Below are positions 50,801-61,150 of a stretch of DNA of 64,000 nucleotides, piece after piece; position 1 is the first letter of the stretch, and each line of letters begins with the position of its first letter. The notes under the pieces were generated by a model. It had not been told where the DNA came from. It worked only from the letters and a program-made list of their open reading frames with translations, and ran no database searches. Source of the stretch: Melanocharis versteri (taxonomy: Eukaryota; Chordata; Aves; Passeriformes; Melanocharitidae). Location: the NCBI GenBank assembly GCA_013397845.1, contig VZTG01010070.1:248001-312000 (forward strand). The letters are read 5' to 3'. Made by a program: the position numbers and the translations under genes.

Positions 50801-53800
50801 TATCATCTTACGGTAGTTATGCAGAACAAGCAGCAAGATTTAGATTCAATCTACTTGTAGATAATTGATGGAGAAAGAACTTGAGGGTGACACAAAGACA
50901 TCAAATATTCTTTCCCTGTTTTCTTTAGGATTAAGGCTTCCTGTCTGTCCAGATTGATGAATAACAGGGTACAGAATGTCCTCTGTAAAAATAAAATAAT
51001 TCTCCTTCATTATTTCACATCTGCACTTTATTTACATATCCATTTAGTCACTTGGCCCTGCAGAAAAGGGGCTTTTGCTTTGGTGGACAGTCATAATCTT
51101 AGGATCATCTGTGGGGGTTTTTAGCATTTTCCCCAACCATTTAGGGAGCAGAACATAAGCTTTTAGGCTGCTCTCGCCCTATAATACATGGTTTGGCTTC
51201 TGATCTTTTCCCAAAAAGTATAGATTTGTTGTTGTCTTGGGGGATGGCTCTGTGGGCTGCAGTGGATGGCAAGAGCTGGAGTAGGTATTATGTGCTCTTT
51301 AGAGCTAAGGCCCTTTTGCACAGCTCCTGTGGAGATTTACATCAGAGGATTTAAGTCCTATGCTCCTATATTCTGCATTTCTTCCATTCTAGACAGCAGC
51401 ATCTTGTTCCTTTCCCTACAGCCTGACAGATTTGCCTCAGAGAAAACCTATTTCCAAAGAATTCTAGATTATCTTCTCTGTTTTAAATAATTTACCATTT
51501 GCTGCCACTGAATATTATTTCACTTGAATGGACGCTCTTAAGTACCTTAATACTGTGTTTGCTCGTTGCTTTATTGTTTTTATGGGAAAAGTCAAATTAA
51601 TGATCAGCCTATCTGATGCAACAGCCCAGATGCTTGGTACAAAAAACCGAAAAATAGGAACTGAAGCAAGAAATAAACCAAGGTAGTTCTGAAACTGCCA
51701 TCCTATGATCTCATATCTGCTGTGCATTTAGGCAACAGGAACTGTTACACATCTCCCAGCAAACAGTAATTGATACAGTAAACTACTGGCCTGGAAAATT
51801 GCTATTGAAAACACATAATCAACCTTTTGAACCCTATAAACCCAGGGAGATGCAAGATGCAATTCTGCTTCCTCAGGACAAGCATGCCCAGTCAGCTTAG
51901 GCTTCAGCTTCAGAAAGCGGAGGCAAACAAATTACAGAAAACTGCTCTTAGAGATAAGTTTGTTTAGAATCTTGTCACCCCAGATATGTGGCATAAACTT
52001 TGTGGACTCTGAGTCTTCTGAAAGTGTATCAGCCAATGCAATAACATGGGACTGCATATTCTGAAAAATTCTCCATCACCCCAGAAGTACTGTATATATA
52101 TTAGCATATCTTTATACATTAAAAAAAGAATAATAAAGAGGTTTGCCTTTTGATTCACCTGACTTGATACAATTCTATCTGTACTGCTTCTGTGCACTGC
52201 TGGGCTTTAAGGGTGTATTGCCTAAGAACTATGAAAGCACCTACCAGGCTGAGGTGCTGCTAGGTTTTCCCCTTTGTACATGCACTCTGCCAGAAAATTC
52301 CATATATCCAAGGTTAAATCATAAAAGGCAATTCATTTGGCATAGATGGGGAAAAATTAATAAAATATATAATTTACTGGTCTGAAAGATATTTTCCTAT
52401 AGTAATGGATCTAAGCACTTCCCATTAAAGGGTACTCAACTCCAGTATACCTCCAAATATCCATGGAAGCATACCAAAGTACAAAAATACACCAACAAAT
52501 GATTGATTGTAATTTGATGTTTGAATACATTTGTGCAACGATTAAATCTACCTTTATCATTTTAGAAAGCCATCAGGTTAAAATTCCCCTTTTCATGCCA
52601 AAGTTCTAAAATTGACTCGAGATATGATTCCTAGTTGGGCTCACAAACTGCCTTCTTCAGCAATTAAAATTGAGTGAAAATATTGATCAAAAGGTGTTGG
52701 AGTCTCAGAATGTCATTAGTAGATTCTGAACGTGACCCTGGCAGAGAAACTGGCTCCCCCAGGTGAGGACACTTACCCCCTTGTCACACCTTTGCCCTTT
52801 TCAAGCTCTAAATACTTCAGAAAGCAATGGCTGAGCCAGCATTTTCCAAATCTTGAGTTAGCTTCTGGAGATGTCAAAATTTTTGGGAAACTGTCATGGA
52901 CCCACAGGCAGACAAAAAGAACAGCCACACTTTATCACAGGAACTTCATCTGACCCTCAAAAACCTGTAACAACCCATTCCTGGGTTGCAGATCCTTACA
53001 GCTCTCAATATTAATTTAAGGACACTCAGATCACCAGGATTAATGGCTCTTGGCAGCATTTTACCACCATCTTAACGAGAAGCTGCTTTAAGACAGCTGT
53101 TCATAGAGTACGGATTTCTAGTTTCAAGCTTTATCTCTAGGCAGACCCACACTGAGAATTGATAATTCTGTTTTAACCTACATCCAACTCCTCTAAATTC
53201 TACAGTGGTTGTCTTGAAAGTAGTGAACTTGGTGAAAAATCTGTGACAGGTACTAACTTTTGATGAAGATTCTTGGCTCAAGTCTCTCATTTGCACTAAG
53301 GCTATTTTATGGCTACCAAAACTTTGCACTATCTCAACCAACCACAACTTGCTGAGTTGAAAAAGCCTTTTTGTCTAAAGATAGACGTGTGCTCAGGGTG
53401 ACAGGTTTCTGGGGCAGTAGAGGTAGAATGAAAAGATCCTGTAAAGAGAAGTAATTTAAGATAGAGTTCATTCAGTAGCTCAGCATTAAAGAGTGTTCCT
53501 AACTCAATGCATGGGTTAAAAAACGTGTTCACTGCCTTCTGACCCAAACTCACCACCAAGTATTAACCTCTGGATTTTTCTTTTTTTATAGCATAACTTT
53601 CTGGCCAGATGTCTGCTGCATGTTAAGCTCTTCCACATCTCTGCTGAACAGTTTGGACATTATTGCCTGATCCCCACGCTGGATAACTGCGAAGCTCAGA
53701 GGTGTGAATTTGCAGATTACAGCCTTCCTTTCACACACATATGGTAACATCTCTCCATATTTGCTTGATCTATGGGGGAAATGGGCCTTCAGACCATGCC

Positions 53801-53912
53801 ACATACTGATGGGACTGGACCAGACAGGATTTGTTTGGGTTCTGTTCACATTTTCTTCCAAACTCTACAGACCATAACTGCAAAACGCATCATGCATATT
53901 AAAAAAAAAAAA
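47823..53912. other. Intergenic sequence without recognisable genes
   Basis: Unique AT-leaning DNA with short unsupported frames (up to about 95 codons). A weak echo of CR1 sequence near 51060-51090 was not strong enough to call. No RNA gene was recognised. Confidence 0.5.
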
Positions 53913-53946
53913 NNNNNNNNNNNNNNNNNNNNNNNNNNNNNNNNNN
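53913..53946. other. Assembly gap (34 N) in a poly-A context
   Basis: Thirty-four N follow a 12-A run and are followed by AAAAA. The gap therefore sits in or next to an A-rich homopolymer, which suggests sequencing dropout rather than a missing gene, although its true length is unknown. Confidence 0.95.
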
Positions 53947-54463
53947 AAAAAGCCAGCATATGAAGTTATCAGAACTCATTTATGAATAGTTTTTATATTA
54001 ATGCTGTCTCTTAATGGGCAAAACAAAATTCAGCCCTTTTGCACTACCCAGTTGATTAGAGGAACTGATGTATTGCCCATCTCTCAGACGGTCCCCCAAG
54101 CAGGGTGAAAATGTAAAGATGACATGGCTGCATCACCTGGTGGCTCTCAGAGGGGCACCCCAAATGAGAGACCATCAGATCCCACCCTTTTAGAAGTTCT
54201 GTGATCCTGAGAGCCCAGGCCTGGGTCCATAGAGGGATCTCTGACATTTACTGCTTCTCTGACACTGTCAGGGACAGGCTCTCAGGCACGCTGGTCACTG
54301 GTGCTCCCAAACTGCAAGCAAATACCACTGGGACAGTTCAGAGCTTTAGAGCAAAACTGGATCATGTTATCTGTTTAAAAAACAAACTAGAAATGAGGTG
54401 TTTGGCTGATATTGTCAGCCTTACTTAAGAATAAAGGACGGTACCCCAGAGAAGCCTATATTA

Positions 54464-54582
54464 TACACACACACCCCCCAAAAAAAAACAAACCAAAAAA
54501 CCAACAACCAAAAAAAAAAAAAAAACCCAAATCAAAAAAATCCCAAACTAAACCAACAAACTTACAAAGTAACCAACCAAAC
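54464..54582 (+). repeat. A/C-rich low-complexity tract
   Basis: It begins as a short (AC) run, passes into CCCCCC and a 9-A run, then repeated AACC/CCAAA steps with a 15-base A run. There are almost no G bases. The Lys/Pro/Gln-rich 66-codon frame here is compositional. Confidence 0.9.
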
Positions 54583-57500
54583 AGTTTGCTGGTCATTGCC
54601 TCAGAACATTAGATCCCACAAATCAGTAGATAGTGAAACCACTACAAGTCCCAAAATCTGAGGGATGCTGGCAAAGAACACTGGAACTAATGTAAAATTG
54701 CACTTACTAAAGTGGCAGGAAAAAGGAAAAACTCTGTTAAACCCCAATCTTGTACACATGGCTAAGTGTGCTACAAGTTGATAAGACTAATATTTGAAGC
54801 CCAGTTCTCCATAAAAAAAGCTTATAAAATACAGGCTAAGGACTGCTTCCCCTCTAAAAGACAAATTACTTTTGTTTTAAAGATATTAATTTCTTATCTC
54901 AAGGTTTAGCTACATTTCTGCTTCTCAATAGTTAAAAGGAATTTTTACAAAACACCTACATTGAAGAGGTGTAGCAGAAACATTCCTTACTGGGAATGCT
55001 GCAGTTCAGCCCATCCCGTTGGACACAACGCTATGAAGGAAGTGCATGGTGAAAATTCATCATCATATAGATACCGGCCAAAACCAAGTTTTGTAATAAT
55101 TTGCAGCTTTTTAAAACCTCGAATTGTTACTTGCCACAAATCCACTGTATCAGGAGGCAAAAACGGCTTTTTTATTTTCACCATCCTCTTTTCTAAAGCA
55201 TGTGGCTCAGGCAGTCAGATACCCAGGTACACACACTCACTGTGGATCTGCACTGGTAAAAGTCATTTCAATATAGCAGGGGTTGTCTTAATATAAAATT
55301 GAAAGTGATGTAATGTGTGGTTTAGAAGGAAATTATTTTGAATTCAGGGCAAGAAGCCAACTGAAATCATAGCTACGCTTAATGCAATCCTGTAGACTGC
55401 AAACATGTTTGTTCCCATAAACATGTAGCAATTTAGTTTAAAACAAACTTCTTGGGTAGTGAGATCTTAATCATGTTCTCTGGCAGCATAAAGATCCGTT
55501 TTTATGTAACTTCTGGAAAGCAGTATGGAAGAATGACACAGTGTGGATTTAAATTAACCAGAGCTCAATTCCATTGATGATATGTGTAGGTTTAATTAGT
55601 CTTATCTCTTCTCAAATGAACATTGTAGGGGTTTTCGTCCTATTCTATTTTTTTTTAATGGTAATTATAATTTAACAAGCCTAGTGGTATAGCAGCAATG
55701 CATAAAGCTGCCATGCAGAACACTGTAGTTCCAAATACACCTTTGGATTTTTATTAATGGCATTTACAATTTGAGATTTTACATTTTGATGGAAAGTAAG
55801 AAAATCTACTCCCTGGTCTTTTTTTTTTAATCTTGAAAAGACACATTCCAGAACTCTGACTTTACTACATGAGTAGCACATAATCACTCCTGCACCTCAA
55901 TATTCTGGGCTGCTGGCAGGAAAACTCAGCTATTTCCCCAAACAGAGTGCCAGGTAACAAGCCAGGCACGGCTCCCGCTGCAGGCACCGCTGTCTCCGTC
56001 TGCAATAAATGCAATGAGACGCCTCCGGAGGCTGCCAGTGCTTTGCTCACTCCTGCTTTTGCCCACCTGGGCTGTTTGCTCCTGAGTGGATCAATGAAAT
56101 TGGCTCCCCCAGAACACGGCTGGGGAGGGCAGAGGGACACACCGACAGCAGGGGACACGGGAGGGACATCCACAGCCTAAACCCTGCCTGTCCCCCGCAT
56201 CCTCCCGCTGCACAGGCAGCAAAAACTCCATCAACCCGCCTTCACCCGCATTTTTTGCTCAAGTATATTTCTAAGGAACTCTGTTACGTACCTTGTGTAT
56301 ATTCTTGAAACTTCAAGAGCAGGTTTTAATCTCATTTACCCTGACTAAAACCCAGTTTCAGTTCACTGTGGCAATTCAAAAGGACCAAAATTAGACTGCA
56401 GTTTTTATTCTGAAGTTTTCTGAAGAAAATTAATGTCACTTGGGTTTCTGGGAGAGTTCCCAAACTTACATTTTCTTTGGAATAAAAACGTAACCATAGT
56501 CTAGATGTTTTGCAGGGTAAACCGAGGATTAATGATGAAAAAAATCACTATCTATAGAGATTTATTTTTAAAAGAACTGTGAGTTTTTCAGATATTGCAC
56601 ATGTTTATATATATGCATATTATCTTTAAATTTTAAACCTCATTTGCATTTTAAAAATGACACTGTAATTTGCTTTTCCCAGATGTATCACTCTTAATCC
56701 TAATGGCTTCCCAGTCTTTTTTACATTTCTATTATCACTAAAGTTCAGAAGAGACTTCTAATTGATCCAAATTACATATTCAAATTAGACTTTTATGAGC
56801 TCAAATTAACATACCATAGACACTTTATTTAATTTGGTCCCCAAAATGTCACCAAAGTAATTTGGTTGTAATATATTAATTAGTAAAAATTCAGAAATTA
56901 CTGAACTATAATAAATTCCTCTATCTGAATATTCCTCTTGAAATAGCACCCCAAATTAATTTATAGCTCAATATGGTGTTATGCACTCACAAGTCTTCCT
57001 GCCTCAGATTCTTTAACGTTTATTTATGCTGATGCACTTTTGTTCACTATCTCACAAGAACTAAGAAATTAGAAAAAGCCATTGCCAGTCTCTGCCTAGG
57101 GGAGATAATGCCTCAGATCCAGGTGTTCGAGGCTTTTTGTTGGCTTTTTAAAAATGTTTTATTCACATACAGAAGCCTGAAAAGATCAGTGCGATTGCTA
57201 AATTCTTTGCAAAACTGTGTTATTTTAATTAAAACATTTAATTTGGGAATTTTGTTTTCTTTATAAGTCCTCCTGCAGTAGGGAGAACCACATATTATTC
57301 CCTGCCATCGCAGAGCTCCTCTTTTGCCCTAACAGAAGACCTGAGAGATTTCCAGGGCAGGAGAACCCAAGTGGCTCTCCCACCTCCCCACTGGCACCCA
57401 CCATCAGGGTAGCATGTAAAGTTAAAAAATGTCACTTGCAAGACTAGAAATATATGCCTGTTCATTTTTAAAAGCTCCTTTTTTGCCACCCCGTTTCTTA

Positions 57501-58149
57501 TTACTGGAAATTTAAAGTGTTTTAGAGCCTGTCCAGATCAGGCTCTGACATTAGTCCAAACAGATTTGCATTTCCCTAGGCCTATCAAACACAATTTCAC
57601 CAGTTCACTGAGTCTTGGATCCAGCCCTTCCTGACTGGAAACGGTGCCCTGGAGAGCTGCTGCCCACACCTGCAGTGGGATTCTCTGCAGAACAGCAGTT
57701 ATCGTTTGACACACCTATCCAGACACTTATTTTTTTGTTTAAATGACCAACAACAAAAGCTAGTCCTGGAAAACCAAGAATCTTGAAAAAAAAACAAAAA
57801 CATATTGGCTACAATCTGCATCTGTTGAAATGCCACAAGGAATGTTTGTCATTAAAGTGTATGGCTATAAATGTTTGGAATCTTGCTTCTATCTGTATTC
57901 AACTGCAATATTTGGGACTAAGGTCAGTTTTCACGCAGTTATCATTTAATACCTGAAAACTGACAGTTTTCCCAAAGATTTGAATGATGTGTTTTGTTTA
58001 GCAGTTGGCTGAGCTGAGTGATGGCCTCATCTGCGTGAGTTATCTGCTCCCAGAGATGAATCCACTGTGCTTCCCTCATTTAGTCAGTCATCTGCAGAGC
58101 TTTAGTCTCTTCGCTTCACTAAAAGTTCAACTGTTGGTGAAATAAGGCT
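54583..58149. other. Intergenic sequence; GC-richer patch at 55.9-56.2 kb
   Basis: No gene recognised. About 55905-56215 is GC-richer with a modest number of CpG, below what I would call an island. AT-rich frame-free DNA at 56560-57250 resembles the candidate regulatory blocks elsewhere. An 11-bp inverted repeat lies at 57923-57964. Confidence 0.5.
57923..57964. repeat. 11-bp inverted repeat with 20-base loop
   Basis: GTCAGTTTTCA and its exact reverse complement TGAAAACTGAC flank 20 bases. The stem is short, so it is probably chance or a weak cruciform. Confidence 0.8.
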
Positions 58150-58691
58150 CAGAGTTCTCCACACTGCTCACGAGTGCTTGCACACCTTTGTTGTGGCTGA
58201 ACCCCAGCTGGTGACACGGCACCAATGCAGCAGCTCACGGCCTTTGGGATGGGAGAGAACCAGGAGAGCGAAAGCAAGGAAACTCGTGGACTGAGATAGA
58301 GTTGGACAAAGCAAAAGCTGCACAGATGAGCAAAGCAAAGCAAGCCAAGGAATTCTTTCCCCACTTCCCATGGGCAGGCAGGTGTTCAGCCATCCCCAGC
58401 AAAGCAGGGCTCCAGCGTGCTTGGTGGTTACTTGGGGAGACAAATGCCATCACTCCAAACATCCCCCCCTTCCTCTTCTTCCCCCCAGCTTTACATGCTG
58501 AGCATGATGCCAGATGGTCTGGAATATCCCTGTGGTCAGCTGGGGTCACCTGTCCTGGCTGTGTCCCCTCCCAAGGTGTTGTTCACCCCAGCCTGAATTA
58601 TCAACACTTTTCAGCACAAAGCCAAAGCACAGCCCCCCATATAAGTCCCAACAAAGAAAATTGGCTTTATCCCAGGCAAAACCAGCACACC
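58150..58691. mobile_element. Solo LTR of an avian endogenous retrovirus
   Basis: Blocks in order recall an LTR family common in songbird genomes: GTGGACTGAGATAGAGTT, AAGGAATTCTTTCCCCACTT, CCCATGGGCAGGCAGGTGTT, GCCATCACTCCAAACATCC, ATGCTGAGCATGATG, GGTCTGGAATATCCCTGTGG, and near the right end TTATCAACACTTTTCAGCAC and CAAAACCAGCACA. The right end closes on CA, as LTRs do. The part between CCCAGCC (about 58591) and TTATCAACAC seems shorter than I remember, suggesting an internal deletion. The left boundary is uncertain. No viral gene sequence flanks it. Open frames of up to 133 codons within it are non-coding. Orientation and exact class (ERVL-like is my guess) need a library search. Confidence 0.75.
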
Positions 58692-61034
58692 ATACAATAC
58701 TGATGAATGTTTTTCTACTGAATGTAATCTTGTTCTTACAAAATTAAAAGGTCTGGGCTTTTTATTCTTTAGCTGAAGCATCTATGCATGTTAATCACTC
58801 CAGACAGTAATGGAACCATGGCAGAGGAGTGCAATCTTCTGTGAAGGAGTTTTTCTGGAGATGAAACTGGCCAGAATTCTTCATTCATAGTAAAACTGTG
58901 TTCGAAGTTTGACTTCAGTCCAACTTCAAATTAAATCAAATTTTTTGAAGCTTATTTCTTAAAGGAAATTCCATATGCTGAATGCTATAAAGGAGGCCAA
59001 AGGCTGAAATTTTTAAAGCAGTTGATATGACACAGAGCACAAGCTCTTTAGCCAAGGAGTTTCCCCAATTCAGACCTTTCCAGCACCAAATTCTGTGGCT
59101 CCAGTGACCCTATCTCAGTTTCTCAGTAGATGAGTGACTGAGGAAAGGGAAGATTTTCTACATTTATCCAGGACTTCTGAAACTGCAGCTCCACAAGCCT
59201 CAGAGCACAGCGTGACATGAAGCTTGCTATGAAACAGCTCCTAGTTTGTAAAGTTACTAAAGAAACAACTGTTGGTCCCAAATTCCCTCGAAATACTGTC
59301 CAAGTGTGGACTGATCATCACACTGAATTTAGTATCCTGTGTTGTGCATGCACAGACATTTGTGTGGGAAATGCTGGACGAGTATTCAGGTAGGGTTATT
59401 CTGCATCATTTTTCATGCTGCTGGCTGTGCCTGGGCTTGCAGAATTTCTGATGCATTTTGTTTAAAACAGAAAATGTTACACAGATGTAAATGCAGTCCA
59501 TAAAAGAAGTAAAAAGATCTCTTCCCATCAGTATTTTCTAGGCTACTCCTCTTTTTCTTACAGTCTATAAAGTGAGCAAACATGCTCTTAATGAACATAA
59601 TCCTGGAGAAAAACATTTTTCTTCAATTAAAAAAATAAGTAGTAATTAAACCTGAAGACAACTTGCAATGACAAACCCCCCTCCAAAACCATCTACTAAC
59701 ACTGTATTGCCATCAATTCCATTATTCTTTAACAGCCCTTACCAGAGTTCTGACCATAGCATGAAATCTCTCCAACAGCCACATTAACTTCCATACAATC
59801 CATTGACAAACAACCTTGCATACAGTTAAAATATATCTTAGTTTAAAGTTGAAAAGTTTTTCAAGTTCTCAAATAGATTGGGTTTTACAGCAGAATAAGA
59901 AATACAAGAAAACTGTAGCAGATTATCACATTTTTGCTATCACTGGATCATAACAAAGAAAACCACAGTTCGCTGAAGCAAAGTAGGTATGCTCAGTAAC
60001 TGAGGTGAGAGAAATTGTGGAATATAAAATCTACAATGCCACAAGTCCATAAAAATCAATAAAACCTCCTTCAACACAGAATGAAACACATCAGCTGATA
60101 CTTCTGAAGTACAAAGGTAGAAAGTTATTTTTTATAAAAATAGCTCAAGTGAAAAAATATACTTCTCTGCCATTTCAGGATTATATTCAAGGTTTCTTGA
60201 GTCATTGTCTTTGTGTGTTGTTCTCTGAAAAAACTTTCTCTTGGGACCAAATCTCAGTCCCAAAATAACCCATCTTGATTTCAACAAAACTTCTCCTTTG
60301 TAAACAGGGTTGGAGGAAAATTTTACAAGACAGAATCATTTAAAAGTTTTAAGAAGGAGGGGGAGGGAATCCCTCAGCTGTAGATACTGCCACAGGGGAA
60401 ACAGGATGCAGTGTGTGAACTTATCTTGTTCACAGTTTAAAAACCATTTTTGTGTGTCTTTCATTATTCATACAGTCTGTGTTACAAAGCAGATGACAAC
60501 ACAATAAAACCATCAGAAAACTGTTCAAAGGAAACACTATCAAACATAAAGCCACGGGGTTCAAACCCATCTTTGGCTAGTGCTTGGCTTTGGGTCTTCG
60601 ATAGTTGCACGCTGGAATGATTTGAAGAGAAACAAAATTCTCTTAGGCCCCTTTGCTGACTCTTAACTCTGCTCACTAGTGAGGAGAGTCACTAAAATAG
60701 CCCAGAAAGATGGAAAGTACATGATCCTAAAGAGTAAATCATCTTCTTGCCATTGCAAAATAACCCCTTAGCAGGACAGTCACTGAGCTGGCTGAGAAAA
60801 TATCCACATGGCATTACAACACGCTGCTCCACACTGGAAATGCTGCAGTTTAATATCAAATTGCCTCAACCCCTAAAGTGACTTATGGAGGACAACCCAA
60901 CAGTAATCTTCCCAAAAAGCCTACCTTAAACTTCTCCTAGCAAGCTCATATTACACACTTTTATTAGCTCACTATTCCCCAACTAAGGAGCAGTTAAGAA
61001 CTGGAAGTACTGTCAGGCATTTGGAGTAGAGGAG
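58692..61034. other. Intergenic sequence, nothing recognised
   Basis: Unique AT-leaning DNA with only short chance frames (up to about 67 codons). No repeat family recognised. Confidence 0.5.
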
Positions 61035-61150
61035 ACTGAACTCTTTCAGCTGGGAGGAACCAACACTGATCGTGTCCAGCCACCTGAGCAGCTCAGGGCT
61101 GACCAAGCTAAAGCATCTTATCAAGGGCACTGTGCCTTCAGACACTCATA
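61035..61150 (-). mobile_element. Old CR1 LINE 3' fragment
   Basis: GGGAGGAACCAACACTGATC, then GTGTCCAGCCACCTGAGCAG, CTCAGGGCTGACCAAGCTAA and ATCAAGGGCACTGTGCC follow the order of an older CR1 subfamily 3' region in reverse complement. Highly diverged and truncated. Confidence 0.7.

Noticed and set aside
51050..51110. Weak CR1-like text (GCAGAAAAGG followed by GGTGGACAG)
   Set aside because: Only two short words match, with no continuing CR1 order on either side.
60550..60580. tRNA-like T-arm (GGGGTTCAAACCC)
   Set aside because: No matching acceptor stem, anticodon arm or D-arm at the required spacing on either strand.
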